64,000 nucleotides of DNA. Source: Hyphomonadaceae bacterium (GTDB lineage: Bacteria > Pseudomonadota > Alphaproteobacteria > Caulobacterales > Aquidulcibacteraceae). Positions within the stretch are counted from its first letter, which is position 1. Every line of letters starts with the position of its first letter. The stretch lies in the NCBI GenBank assembly GCA_016791445.1, contig JAEUMP010000005.1:67001-131000 (forward strand). The letters are read 5' to 3'. The position numbers and the translations under genes were made by a program. Below the pieces are notes generated by a model, which saw nothing but the letters and a program-made list of their open reading frames with translations, ran no database searches and was not told the DNA's origin. Positions 33,485 to 42,679 of the stretch are shown here, piece after piece.

Positions 33485-34711
33485 TTACCGCCGCGCGGGC
33501 GCGAGTACCGCGAGATCGCCGTCGGTATCTTCCGGCTTCACGCCCAGCAGGTCCGCAATGTGCGGATAGACGTGCACGTTGTCGAACGGCGCCACGACAA
33601 GTCCCCGCTTGAACGCAGGCCCATGCGCGATGAAGAGCGCCGCCATCAGCGGGTCCTCCGGATCATAGCCATGCGCGCCGCCGCGCACGGCGTAGCTGCG
33701 CCGCACCGAGGCGGAGTTCAGCGTCCATCCGGTGTCGGCCATGCACACGACCGAGGGCACGCGGCGATGCGTGCCGAAATGGAAGCGCGCAGGCATCGCC
33801 TCTTTCTTCCAGCACTCCACATGACCATGACGGCCGAGCGCGGGCGTCAGCACATCGAGTGTCTGCCCTTCCGCCGGCTCAAGCCCCGCCAGCGGGCCCG
33901 GATGCCACGCATAGCGCACCAGCGACGGCGCGATGATCGCGTCCATGTCGACCATGCGTTCCGTGGAGACGGGCGCCATGCCGTGATCGGATGTCACGAT
34001 GATGTTGGCGTTCCCGGCAAGCCCGCGCGCCGCGAGGCCGTCGAGGAACCGCTTCATCGCCGCGTCGGTCTCCGCGACGGCGGCGTTGGTCTCCGCGCTG
34101 TCGGGACCGTGATGGTGGCCGGCGGTGTCAACGATGTCGAAATAGAGGGTGAGGAAGCGCGGGCGCTCCGCCGCCGGACGATCGAGCCAGGATAGCGCGC
34201 GGTCCACGCGGCTCGCCGACGACATGGACTGATCGAACACCACCCAGTCCTGCGGACGCACGCCGCGGATTTCCACTTCAGAGCCCGGCCAGAACATCGT
34301 GCCCGTGCGCACGCCCTGCTGCTCGGCGCTGACCCAGATCGGCGCGGCGTCATTCCACCAGTGCGACTGCGTGTTCACGACGCGGTTCGACAGGCTGAAC
34401 ATCACCCCCGGATGTCCGGGATCGAACATGGTGTTGTTGACGATGCCGTTGCGGTCCGGGCGCATGCCCGTGACGATCGTGTAGTGGTTGGGAAACGTCA
34501 GCGTCGGGAAGGACGAACGCATCGCTTCGGCGCGCACGCCTTCGGCGGCGAGTTTCGACAAGGTCGGCGTGACGCCGCGCTCGAGATAGTCGGGCCGGAA
34601 ACCGTCGATGGAGACGAGCACCACGAGTCCCGGCGCGGGCGGCGTCTCGGGTTTCGTCGCGCAGGCGGCAAGGAGAAAGGCGGCGGCGAGAAGAAGGGAC
34701 CGGAAGATCAT
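33485..34711 (-). CDS. Ectonucleotide pyrophosphatase/phosphodiesterase-type lipoprotein
   Basis: 408 residues, alkaline phosphatase superfamily. Lipobox LLAAC, so a periplasmic lipoprotein. Metal and nucleophile sites of the NPP branch are all visible: VSIDGFRPDY (Asp), FPTLTFPNHYTIVTG (Thr nucleophile), YFDIVDTAGHHHGPDS (Asp, His), TSDHGMAPV (Asp, His), and GAHGYDP (His). Expected to cleave a phosphodiester or pyrophosphate in the periplasm; substrate unknown. Confidence 0.93.
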   Translation of the reverse strand: MIFRSLLLAAAFLLAACATKPETPPAPGLVVLVSIDGFRPDYLERGVTPTLSKLAAEGVRAEAMRSSFPTLTFPNHYTIVTGMRPDRNGIVNNTMFDPGHPGVMFSLSNRVVNTQSHWWNDAAPIWVSAEQQGVRTGTMFWPGSEVEIRGVRPQDWVVFDQSMSSASRVDRALSWLDRPAAERPRFLTLYFDIVDTAGHHHGPDSAETNAAVAETDAAMKRFLDGLAARGLAGNANIIVTSDHGMAPVSTERMVDMDAIIAPSLVRYAWHPGPLAGLEPAEGQTLDVLTPALGRHGHVECWKKEAMPARFHFGTHRRVPSVVCMADTGWTLNSASVRRSYAVRGGAHGYDPEDPLMAALFIAHGPAFKRGLVVAPFDNVHVYPHIADLLGVKPEDTDGDLAVLAPARR

Positions 34712-34849
34712 GGCGTCCTGTAGCGCAAACTGCGCGCCCGTCTACATCGCGCGCGTGACATCCCGGCGACGATGCGGGTTCGGCCCCCGCGACGGGCTGT
34801 GCTATGGCGTCGCGGGGGCCTGCGCCCCGGACCGCCATCGGGGGATGAC

Positions 34850-35806
34850 ATGACCGACGCCGCCGGGACCGAACCGCCGAAGACCCGCCCTGGCGGGATC
34901 AATCCGGTGATCTACCTCTTCGCCGCGCCCGCCGCGCTCACGCTGATGAGCGGACTCGGCGAAGTGGTCGACTTCTCGGCGCTGTTCCATCGCCTGCTGC
35001 GCGTCTGGCGCGCCGCCACGCACTGGGCCTGGGACGGCCTGTTCGGCTGGATCGGGCCGATCATCCAGTTTCACCCGTCGCCGATGCAGAAGGATGGTCT
35101 GACGCTGTCGCTGATGTTTCTCGGCGCGGGGCTGGCGCCCATGATCCTGCGCGCTGCGGCGCGGCCGGTGGAGGAAGCAACGATACGGCGCGGCGCGGAG
35201 CAGTGGCTCTTCCTCGGCGCGCTTGTGGCGATCCTCGGCATCTTCCTGTTTCCCTATCTCGGCGACATTGCGCGTTCAGCCACCGTAATGACGCCGGACT
35301 GGCTGAAGCCGGTGGTCTATGTCGGGATCGGGCTGATGCCGCTGATCGTCGTCGGCGCGCTGGCGATGCTCGCGCCGCTGTATGCGGATCCCGCCACGCC
35401 GCGCTCGCCGGAGACCCCGGACGCATTCGCCAACGCCTTCTACATGGGCCTCGCCCTCGCGGGCGGATCCTTCTTCATCACCTCCATCGACTTCAACGCC
35501 TTCATGCCGGCGGAGCGCAGCGCCGGACTGTTCGGCGGACTTCGGGACTGGATACACGCCTATTGGGGCCTGATCACCAGCGCGGAGACGTGGAAGAATG
35601 TGGCGGTGCAGCTTGTCCTCGCCGCGCTCTTCGCACTCGGATTCGCCCTCATGTACGCACGCAATCCGCGCGCGGTGATCCGCGTGGTGGCGATCGGCGC
35701 CGGTCTCTTCGTGGCGGACCGGATCATCGGCGTGGTGCAGCCGAACCTGTCGGGTTGGCTCGAGCAATTGGAGACTTGGGAACGCGGGCTTTCGACGGCG
35801 CCGTAG
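34850..35806 (+). CDS. Multi-pass membrane protein, unknown function
   Basis: 318 residues with about six membrane segments (for example INPVIYLFAAPAALTLMSGL, FLGALVAILGIFLFPYLGDI, VAVQLVLAALFALGFALMYA) and a loop around AFANAFYMGLALAGGSFFIT. No family recognised. ATG 34850 is near a GGGG site. Next gene is the desaturase, 42 bp on. Confidence 0.8.
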   Translation: MTDAAGTEPPKTRPGGINPVIYLFAAPAALTLMSGLGEVVDFSALFHRLLRVWRAATHWAWDGLFGWIGPIIQFHPSPMQKDGLTLSLMFLGAGLAPMILRAAARPVEEATIRRGAEQWLFLGALVAILGIFLFPYLGDIARSATVMTPDWLKPVVYVGIGLMPLIVVGALAMLAPLYADPATPRSPETPDAFANAFYMGLALAGGSFFITSIDFNAFMPAERSAGLFGGLRDWIHAYWGLITSAETWKNVAVQLVLAALFALGFALMYARNPRAVIRVVAIGAGLFVADRIIGVVQPNLSGWLEQLETWERGLSTAP

Positions 35807-35848
35807 GACTTGCCTGACGCGCGCGTAAAGCGTGCTACACTACCGTCC

Positions 35849-36769
35849 ATGCCCGCCGTCGCCCGCATCGATCCGAAAACCGTGTTCACGCCCGAGGAGT
35901 GGGCGGGGCTGACGGCGCATTCGCGCTGGCGGGGGCTCGCCTGCGTCGCGCATGCGTGGATTTTGATCCTCGCGGCGTGGGCGCTGGTCATTGTCTGGCC
36001 GAACCCGTTCACGGTGCTGCTGGCGATCCTCGTCGTCGGCGCGCGGCAGCTGGGGCTCGCGATCCTGATGCATGACGCTGCGCACGGCGCGCTGCATCCC
36101 GATGCAAAGGTCAACGAGTTCGTCGGCGAATGGCTGTGCGCTGCGCCCGTAGGCTCGAACCTGCAGAGCTACCGCAAGTATCACCTCCTGCATCACCGCT
36201 ATACGGAGCAGGAGGAAGACCCCGATCTCATGCTGTCGAAGCCCTTCCCGATCACGCGCCAGTCACTGTGGCGCAAGATCGTGCGCGACCTCACCGGGCA
36301 GACATTCTGGCAGCAGCGCTTCGCCGGCCTGTTCGCCAAGCCGAAGCCCGGCCAGAAAAAAGCGCTCTTCCTCAACGACACGCGCAAGCGCTTCTTCGCG
36401 TTCAACGCCGTTCTGCTCGCCGCGCTGACGCTTGCGGGATACTGGTGGGTGTTCTTCGCGCTGTGGATCGTGCCGATGGCGACGTGGTTCCAGGTCATCC
36501 TGCGCATCCGCAATATCGGCGAACACGCCTGCGTGCACGCGACGGAGGATCCCTTCCATCACGCGCGCACGACGCTCGCAAACCCGATCGAACGCCTGCT
36601 GATCGCGCCCTACTGGGTGCACTTCCACGCCGAACATCACCTCTTCATGCACATTCCCTGCTGGAATCTGCCGAAGGCGCATCGGTTGCTCATGGAAAAG
36701 GGTTATGGCCCGCGCATGGTGATCAACGACGGCTACGGCGACGTGCTGAAGATCGCAGCGCCGGCGTGA
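35849..36769 (+). CDS. Fatty acid desaturase family membrane di-iron enzyme
   Basis: 306 residues. Three histidine boxes: HDAAH (75-79), HLLHH (112-116) and HAEHH (260-264), which bind the di-iron centre, set between hydrophobic pairs. Introduces a double bond or hydroxyl into an acyl chain or carotenoid-like substrate; exact substrate unknown. Its stop overlaps the GTG of the methyltransferase gene (GTGA at 36766). Confidence 0.9.
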   Translation: MPAVARIDPKTVFTPEEWAGLTAHSRWRGLACVAHAWILILAAWALVIVWPNPFTVLLAILVVGARQLGLAILMHDAAHGALHPDAKVNEFVGEWLCAAPVGSNLQSYRKYHLLHHRYTEQEEDPDLMLSKPFPITRQSLWRKIVRDLTGQTFWQQRFAGLFAKPKPGQKKALFLNDTRKRFFAFNAVLLAALTLAGYWWVFFALWIVPMATWFQVILRIRNIGEHACVHATEDPFHHARTTLANPIERLLIAPYWVHFHAEHHLFMHIPCWNLPKAHRLLMEKGYGPRMVINDGYGDVLKIAAPA

Positions 36770-37413
36770 TCGAAGACGTACCCGCCTTCATCCGCCAGAA
36801 CACCCGCGTATCGGCGCCGCCGCATGTGCCGGAAGTGCGCCTCCACCTCGCTGACGACGCCGTCGCGCTCTGGGAGATGACGGAGGAGCAGCTGGAGCAG
36901 ATCGGCCTGCCGCCGCCGTTCTGGGCGTTCGCGTGGGCGGGCGGACAGGCGCTGGCGCGGCATGTACTCGATCACCCGGAAATCGTGCGCGGCAAGATCG
37001 TGCTCGATGTTGCGTCCGGTTCTGGTCTCGTGGGGATCGCCGCGATGCAGGCGGGCGCCGCGGAAGCGCATTGCGCCGATATCGACGGCTTCGCCGCCTA
37101 CGCCGCCCTGCTCAACGCCGGGCTCAACGACGTTGCGCTAACCGCCACCGACGCCGATCCGCTCAAGGACGATCCCGATGCGGATGTCATCCTCGTCGGC
37201 GATCTCTTCTACGACCGCGACATCGCCGCGCGCCTCCTCGCCTGGTTGAGACGCCAGCGCGCCCGGGGGCTCGACATCCTGGTCGGCGATCCGGGCCGCA
37301 GCTACCTGCCGAAGGATGCGCTGGAACAGGTGGCCGAATACATCGTTCCGACCACGAAGATGCTCGAGGACGCCGAGGTGAAACGCACCGGGGTGTGGCG
37401 GTTGCGGGATTGA
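36766..37413 (+). CDS. ETF-beta lysine methyltransferase homologue (ETFBKMT/METTL20 type)
   Basis: 215 residues, seven-beta-strand SAM methyltransferase. FWAFAWAGGQALARHVLDHP then RGKIVLDVASGSGLVGIAAM matches the human ETFBKMT region beginning WPGGQALSRYLLDNP, and VGDLFYDRDIAARLLAWLRR matches its GDMFYDEDLADSLHQWL, followed in both by (V/I)GDPGR. These enzymes trimethylate two lysines in the recognition loop of ETF-beta and slow electron flow from dehydrogenases; bacterial homologues are known in alphaproteobacteria. EtfB in this window (1-702) carries both target lysines. GTG start, coupled to the desaturase gene. Confidence 0.85.
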   Translation: MIEDVPAFIRQNTRVSAPPHVPEVRLHLADDAVALWEMTEEQLEQIGLPPPFWAFAWAGGQALARHVLDHPEIVRGKIVLDVASGSGLVGIAAMQAGAAEAHCADIDGFAAYAALLNAGLNDVALTATDADPLKDDPDADVILVGDLFYDRDIAARLLAWLRRQRARGLDILVGDPGRSYLPKDALEQVAEYIVPTTKMLEDAEVKRTGVWRLRD

Positions 37414-37442
37414 AGGTCCATACAATGGCCAAGGAGTCCGCC

Positions 37443-37745
37443 ATGCCCGCCACGCCGACCGATCTCGCGATCTCGCTTGAGGAAATGCCGTATGGCGGCC
37501 GCTGGGTAGCGCGCACGGCGGAAGGTCCGGACTCGGAAATGACGTTCCAGGTGCGCGACGACGGTGTGCTCGTCATCGATCACACCCGCGTGCCGCCCGC
37601 ACTCGAAGGCCGCGGCATCGCCGGCAAGCTGATGGAGCGCGCCATCGACGAAAGCCGCGAACTCGGCCTGCGCATCGAGCCCGTTTGCTCCTATGTCGTC
37701 GCGGCCTTCCGCCGCCATCCCGACTGGAGCGACGTGCTGGCGTAA
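37443..37745 (+). CDS. GNAT-like acetyltransferase, short form
   Basis: 100 residues, the compact GNAT type (Acetyltransf_CG-like). VPPALEGRGIAGKLMERAID is the acetyl-CoA loop (R-G-x-G), then RIEPVCSYVVAAFRRHPDWS. ATG 37443 preferred because AAGGAG lies 6 bases upstream; ATG 37425 would add 6 residues and place that site inside the gene. Such short proteins protect or modify unknown small molecules or proteins. Confidence 0.85.
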   Translation: MPATPTDLAISLEEMPYGGRWVARTAEGPDSEMTFQVRDDGVLVIDHTRVPPALEGRGIAGKLMERAIDESRELGLRIEPVCSYVVAAFRRHPDWSDVLA

Positions 37746-37765
37746 CGACAAGAAAACGAGGGAGG

Positions 37766-38320
37766 ATGACCTTGAGCGACTTCAAGACCGCGATGCGGCG
37801 CATCATCACCGGCGACGACGCCGCCGGAAAATCCGTCATCATCATCGATGGCGGCCCTTCCTCGCAGATCGGCGATCCCGACATCGGCGGCCTGTTTGAA
37901 ATCTGGGAAGACGCGGCGTCGGGTGCGCTCGCGACGAAAGACGCGACAGACCTCGGGACGAAGACGCCCATCCTCGGACCCCGCGCCGGCAATTTTCAGG
38001 TGCGCTGGTTCGTCGTGAATCCCTTGCCGGAGGGCGTGCCGAAGGAAGCGCTGAACGCCGCCGTGCGCGAACGCTTCGCGGAAATGGGCGGCGCGAGCCA
38101 CATCATCGACCAGTCGCGCCACCCAGCCATGCACGAGACGCACTCGATCGATGTGATCTGCCTCCTGAAGGGCCGCGTGAAGCTCATCCTCGAAGGCGTC
38201 GAAACGATCGTCGAGCCGGGGCAAGTGGTGATCCAGCGCGGCACCAATCACGCATGGGAGGCGATCGGCGGGCCCGCGCTGCTGCTGGCGGTGCTGATAG
38301 ATCGACCGTTGAAGCACTGA
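37766..38320 (+). CDS. Cupin domain protein
   Basis: 184 residues with one C-terminal cupin: HETHSIDVICLLKGRVKLIL and EPGQVVIQRGTNHAWEAIGG (two cupin motifs with their histidines and glutamate-like positions). The GGGAGG directly abuts ATG 37766, leaving no spacer, while the TTG two codons later (37772) is spaced 6 nt; the true start may be that TTG. Function unknown; some relatives act on small phenolic or amino acid compounds. Confidence 0.8.
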   Translation: MTLSDFKTAMRRIITGDDAAGKSVIIIDGGPSSQIGDPDIGGLFEIWEDAASGALATKDATDLGTKTPILGPRAGNFQVRWFVVNPLPEGVPKEALNAAVRERFAEMGGASHIIDQSRHPAMHETHSIDVICLLKGRVKLILEGVETIVEPGQVVIQRGTNHAWEAIGGPALLLAVLIDRPLKH

Positions 38321-38324
38321 GCCT

Positions 38325-38876
38325 TCACGACGTCGGCGCGTAGCGCGTGAACACCACGCCATTCGCCCAGGTGCTCGCTTCAAGAAGCCGAAGCGTCTTG
38401 CGTTGCTCCAGCATCGGAAACAACCGCAAGCCCCCGCCCATCAGGAATGGCGCCACGCCGAGGCGGATTTCATCGAACAGGCCGTGCGGCAGGAGCGACG
38501 CCGCGAGGTTGCCGCTGCCGAAGAGATAGATGTCCTTCTCCGCAGTGCGCTTCAGTTCCGCGACGCGCTCGGCTGGATTGTCGCGGTAGAGCGTGGAGTT
38601 CGTCCACGTCACCGCGTCCAGCGTGCGCGAAAAGACGACCTTCCGCGCCGCGTTCATGTGATCGGCAATCTTGCCGGGTTCTGACGTCGGCCAGTAGCTC
38701 GCCATCATCTCGTAGGTGCGCCGCCCGAAGAGGAGCGCGCCCATGCTCTCGAGCTGCTCGTTGGAGAGCCGCTCCATATCGTCGGACCAGTAGTCCATGT
38801 GCCAGCCGATATCGTCGCCCGGCCCCGCATAGAAGCCGTCGAGCGACACGAGATTCCACAGGATGAGACGGGCCAT
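38325..38876 (-). CDS. Dihydrofolate reductase-like (RibD C-terminal) family protein
   Basis: 183 residues. The RibD_C/DHFR-like fold: RLILWNLVSLDGFYAGPGDD, MGALLFGRRTYEMMASYWPT, IYLFGSGNLAASLLPHGLFD and VAPFLMGGGLRLFP. The NADPH-binding GSG is present. Such family members are not FolA and their substrates are unknown; a real FolA is encoded at 10061-10558. Confidence 0.88.
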   Translation of the reverse strand: MARLILWNLVSLDGFYAGPGDDIGWHMDYWSDDMERLSNEQLESMGALLFGRRTYEMMASYWPTSEPGKIADHMNAARKVVFSRTLDAVTWTNSTLYRDNPAERVAELKRTAEKDIYLFGSGNLAASLLPHGLFDEIRLGVAPFLMGGGLRLFPMLEQRKTLRLLEASTWANGVVFTRYAPTS

Positions 38877-38967
38877 GCGCGCGTTTCCTTCTTTCCGGGC
38901 AGCCTAGCACGCAAGGCGCGGCGACGGCACGCATTGCCCCGCGTCGCCGCGCGGGCCATGAACGCGC

Positions 38968-40491
38968 ATGGCCTACAAATCGCTCCGCGAATTCCTCCAG
39001 AAACTCGACGCCGAGAAGCAGCTCGCGCGGGTCTCCGCCCCTGTCTCCACCGTCCTCGAAATGACGGAGATCCAGACGCGCCTTCTCGCCACGCAAGGCC
39101 CCGCCGTCCTTTTCCAGAACGCCGTCACGGAGCGCGGGCCCGCGGAAATGCCGGTGCTCGCCAATCTCTTCGGCACGGTGGAGCGCGTGGCGATGGCCGT
39201 GACGCTCGACGGCAAGGAGCGGCGCGACGCGCATGATCTCCGCGAAGTCGGCGAATTGCTCGCCTTCCTGCGCCAGCCGGAGCCGCCACGCGGCTTGAAG
39301 GACGCGCTCGATCTGTTGCCCATCGCGCAGAAGGTCATGGCGATGCGGCCGCAGACGGTATCGCGCGCACCGTGTCAGGACATCGTGCTCGAAGGCGACG
39401 CGGTCGATCTCGATCGTTTGCCGATCCAGTCCTGCTGGCCGGGCGAGCCTGCGCCGTTGATCACCTGGCCGCTCGTGGTGACGAAAGGCCCGAGCGAGAA
39501 GAAGGAAGACGACTACAACCTCGGCATCTACCGGATGCAGAAGCGCGGCAAGCGCGAGACGCTGATGCGCTGGCTGCACGCGCGCGGCGGCGCGCAGCAT
39601 CACCGGCGCTGGAAGGAGAAGCTGGCGGCGCCGATGCCGGTGGCGGCCGTGCTCGGCGCCGATCCGGGCACGATCCTTGCGGCGGTGACGCCGGTGCCGG
39701 ACACGCTGAGTGAATACCAGTTCGCAGGGCTCTTGCGCGGGCGCAAGGTCGAGCTTGTGCCGTGCAAGACCATTCCGCTGAAAGTGCCGGCGGAAGCGGA
39801 GATCGTGCTCGAAGGGCATGTGATGCTCGACGAGTATGGCGACGAAGGCCCCTATGGCGATCACACGGGCTACTACAATTCCGTCGAGCAATTCCCGGTG
39901 TTCCGGATCAGCGCGATCACCATGCGCAAGGACCCGATGTATCTCTCGACCTTCACAGGCCGCCCGCCGGATGAGCCGAGCGTGCTGGGCGAAGCGCTCA
40001 ACGAGGTGTTCATTCCGCTCCTGAAGCAGCACTTCCCCGAGATCGTCGATTTCTGGCTGCCGCCGGAAGGCTGCAGCTATCGCATCGCGGTCGTGTCGAT
40101 GAAGAAGGCCTATCCCGGCCACGCCAAGCGCGTGATGATGGGCGCGTGGAGCTATCTGCGCCAGTTCATGTACACGAAATGGATCATCGTCGTGGACGAC
40201 GACATCAACGCGCGCGACTGGAAAGACGTCATGTGGGCGATCTCCACACGCATGGACCCCGTGCGCGACGTGACGCTGATCGAGAACGCCCCGATCGACT
40301 ATCTCGACTTCGCTTCGCCGGAGAGCGGGCTAGGCGGCAAGATCGGATTGGACGCCACGAACAAATGGGTTCCCGAGACGAAACGCGAATGGGGCGAACA
40401 GATTCGGATGAGCGAAGACGTCATCCAGCGCGTGACGGAGAAATGGGCGACGCTGGGCTTACCCGGCGGGGGGAAGCCGATCTGGAAGTGA
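38968..40491 (+). CDS. ubiD: 3-polyprenyl-4-hydroxybenzoate decarboxylase
   Basis: 507 residues, UbiD family, prenylated-FMN-dependent. Begins [20 protein letters not shown] and contains [40 protein letters not shown] (with the conserved acidic residues) and YHP-type region TYTGRPPDE-like [20 protein letters not shown]. Decarboxylates the UbiA product in ubiquinone synthesis. UbiX, which makes the cofactor, is not in the window. Confidence 0.95.
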   Translation: MAYKSLREFLQKLDAEKQLARVSAPVSTVLEMTEIQTRLLATQGPAVLFQNAVTERGPAEMPVLANLFGTVERVAMAVTLDGKERRDAHDLREVGELLAFLRQPEPPRGLKDALDLLPIAQKVMAMRPQTVSRAPCQDIVLEGDAVDLDRLPIQSCWPGEPAPLITWPLVVTKGPSEKKEDDYNLGIYRMQKRGKRETLMRWLHARGGAQHHRRWKEKLAAPMPVAAVLGADPGTILAAVTPVPDTLSEYQFAGLLRGRKVELVPCKTIPLKVPAEAEIVLEGHVMLDEYGDEGPYGDHTGYYNSVEQFPVFRISAITMRKDPMYLSTFTGRPPDEPSVLGEALNEVFIPLLKQHFPEIVDFWLPPEGCSYRIAVVSMKKAYPGHAKRVMMGAWSYLRQFMYTKWIIVVDDDINARDWKDVMWAISTRMDPVRDVTLIENAPIDYLDFASPESGLGGKIGLDATNKWVPETKREWGEQIRMSEDVIQRVTEKWATLGLPGGGKPIWK

Positions 40492-40492
40492 G

Positions 40493-41039
40493 CTAGCCCC
40501 CGTTGCGCGCCGCGATCTGCACGTTCTCGAAGGTGTACTCCGCCGCTAGCCACGCGCTATCGACGAGCACGAAGAAACGGGCGTGGATCGTCACGCCTTC
40601 GTCTTTCTGCACCAGCCCGTCGCAGACAAATGTCCCGTCACCACGGCTGGGCGTTGGCTCTCCACAGCCGCCGCGTGCGGCTCCAAGGTGGTGATCTGCG
40701 CGCGCGTTCTCGCCGGTGCGTTCTGGTTATCGGCGTAGCGCAGGAAGCAGCTCACCGACGATTCCCTGAAGACGTTCCAGCCCATCGCATGAAGTCAACC
40801 AGCCAGTTCGACAATATTGGGCAGCCGGCTTCCGGCGACAGAATTGATCCGGATCATCACCCGCAGCCGATCGCGCACCGCATTGATGCGCGACGAGACC
40901 GGCCGGTCGACCACAGCAGAGAGCTTCGCGGCCGCGCTGGATTGCGATTGGCCTTGAATGGATGTCTGTTGCGCGGATGCGGGAGCGGAGAGCGCAAGCG
41001 CCGCAACCGCAAGAATTGTCGCCTGTCTCTTCGCCCCAT
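40493..41039 (-). pseudogene. Decayed tandem copy of the small secreted protein gene at 41085-41612
   Basis: Minus-strand remains of a signal-peptide protein: ILAVAALALSAPASAQQ, later LPNIVELAG, GWNVFRESSVSC, RPAVVTG, and finally TFVCDGLV, then VTIHARFFVLVDSAW and YTFENVQI. These align in order with the intact neighbour (LPYAVAATSY-like region, GWSVFTENSTTC, RPSIVTA, DFYCDTAV, ITIQTRFFVRIG, YVFENIQV). Three lesions: 8 extra bases directly after the ATG (41037-41039), an in-frame TGA (40795-40797), and a frameshift near 40631-40637 consistent with loss of one G in a G-run. Confidence 0.85.
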
Positions 41040-41084
41040 CCTCCTAATTGTTGCGCCGATTGCCCCGCACCATGTCGGGGCTCG

Positions 41085-41612
41085 CTACCTCGTGCGACGT
41101 CCACCGACTTGAATATTTTCAAAGACGTAGTCTGCCTGACGCCAACGCGTGCCTATCCGCACAAAAAATCGCGTTTGAATCGTTATCATTTCATCCGGTG
41201 ATACGGCCGTGTCACAATAGAAATCCGCCGTTACAATTGATGGCCGGTTCCCTTCAACGGTCCATCGGGACGGATCAAGTTCGTTCATCCGCGTTTCAAT
41301 ATCATAGCCGACGTTTGTAAGCCCCCCTCCGCTCACTTCGCATGTGGTCGAATTTTCGGTAAAGACGCTCCAGCCCTTCACCTTGGAGTAGGAGGTCGCC
41401 GCCACCGCGTAGGGTACGGTAGCGCCGCTTGTTGAAGACAACCGTAGCATTACCCGCAGTTTGCGATTGTCCATGGCGACCGGCCGCGTCGCTGAAACCG
41501 TCAGCATCTGTGCGGCTTCAGATGTTGGCTGCCCCCGATTTGGCGTTTGCTGCGCCGCTGCCGGAACCGAAAGCGCCAGCGCCGCCGCCGCAAGAATTGT
41601 CGCCAGTCTCAT
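41085..41612 (-). CDS. Small secreted protein of unknown function
   Basis: 175 residues: signal peptide (RLATILAAAALALSVPAAAQ), then a beta-rich domain, SATRPVAMDNRKLRVMLRLS, GWSVFTENSTTCEVSGGG, IVTADFYCDTAVSPDEMITI, and a C-terminal YVFENIQV. Two cysteines could pair. No named family. It lies 23 bp after the caspase-like gene on the same strand, so it is probably co-expressed, and it has a decayed copy directly downstream. Confidence 0.8.
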   Translation of the reverse strand: MRLATILAAAALALSVPAAAQQTPNRGQPTSEAAQMLTVSATRPVAMDNRKLRVMLRLSSTSGATVPYAVAATSYSKVKGWSVFTENSTTCEVSGGGLTNVGYDIETRMNELDPSRWTVEGNRPSIVTADFYCDTAVSPDEMITIQTRFFVRIGTRWRQADYVFENIQVGGRRTR

Positions 41613-41635
41613 CACCTTCCACCCTCTTCTCGTTT

Positions 41636-42616
41636 TCACTGCCCGGCGCCCGTCACCGGTTTTTCCGTAAACCTGATCCCGCGCTGCGGCTGTCGCAGCC
41701 GCGCGATATTCTGCTGCGCCAGCGCCTTGTAGGCGCCATTCGGGTACTGCCGCAGATAGGTCTCGAAGGCTTCGCGGCTGCCCGTCGCGACCGTCGTGCG
41801 CCACACCGCCGCTTCCACTTCCGACGCCGACACCGTCTGCGCCGCGCCGGGGACGAGATACACGTCCGTGCCTGGCAGGTCGCCGAAGACGGCGGGCTCC
41901 TGCGCGCCGTCGGTCAACGCGCGCACGTCGGCGCTTACGCCGCGCATGACGAGCTGCGCGTCGCGGCCCGGCTCCACGACGCGCCGCGCAAAGGCGGATG
42001 CAAACGGCGAGTTGACGCCTGCGCCGTCGAGCGCGGTCTTTCCCGCGCGCGCCGAATAGACGACCAGCGTGCCCGTCACTTCGATGGCCGCGAGCCCGCT
42101 GGACAACGACCGCGTGGCGCCCACACTGCGCCGCATGCTGCGGGTGAGCGGATTGTTGCGGCAGGCGTCCAGAACCACCATCCGCAGGCCCGGCGCGCCA
42201 CTGAGCGTGCGCAGCATGGCGTCAAGACTGATGGCTTCGAATTCGAGATCGCGCTCGTCGACGAGGCGCGCATCAACGGGCAGGAGCCAGTTGACGCCAT
42301 TCACTTCAAGGCCGTGCCCTGCAAAGTAGATCATCGCGGCGGTGGAATTGTCGGCCTCGCGCCCAAATTCCTGCAGGGCGCGCTCCATGGCGCCGCGCCT
42401 GAGATCGGTATGCTGATAGACGGTGAAGCCCACACGCCGCAGCGTGTCAGAGACGAGCTGCGCGTCCGCGCGGGGGTTCGGCAGAACAGACTGCGCCGCA
42501 TAGGCGCCGTTGCCGATGACGAGGGCGATGCGTCGGTCGGGCTGCTGCGCCGCCGCCGGCGCTGCGAAAGCGCAGAGCAGAAGAAACAATGCCGCCGCGC
42601 GCGCCGCCAGTGTCAT
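41636..42616 (-). CDS. Secreted caspase-like protease (peptidase C14, orthocaspase)
   Basis: 326 residues. Signal peptide, then a caspase p20 domain: RRIALVIGNGAYAAQSVLPN, catalytic His101 in IYFAGHGLEVNGVNWLLPVD and Cys152 in VVLDACRNNPLTRSM. The C-terminal third is not a clear second domain, with FETYLRQYPNGAYKALAQQN resembling a TPR-like or SEL-type helix. Orthocaspases cleave after Arg or Lys; substrate unknown. Start at ATG 42614-42616, GGAGGGG upstream. Confidence 0.9.
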   Translation of the reverse strand: MTLAARAAALFLLLCAFAAPAAAQQPDRRIALVIGNGAYAAQSVLPNPRADAQLVSDTLRRVGFTVYQHTDLRRGAMERALQEFGREADNSTAAMIYFAGHGLEVNGVNWLLPVDARLVDERDLEFEAISLDAMLRTLSGAPGLRMVVLDACRNNPLTRSMRRSVGATRSLSSGLAAIEVTGTLVVYSARAGKTALDGAGVNSPFASAFARRVVEPGRDAQLVMRGVSADVRALTDGAQEPAVFGDLPGTDVYLVPGAAQTVSASEVEAAVWRTTVATGSREAFETYLRQYPNGAYKALAQQNIARLRQPQRGIRFTEKPVTGAGQ

Positions 42617-42679
42617 CCCGGTCCCCTCCATCGGATGACTATAACAGGGTCGATCCCGACCGCCAGCCACGCTGAATGA

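Noticed and set aside
40727-41122. Minus-strand frame of 131 codons over the secreted-protein pseudogene
   Set aside because: It is the wrong frame of the decayed copy; the real remains are read in two other frames aligned to the neighbour.
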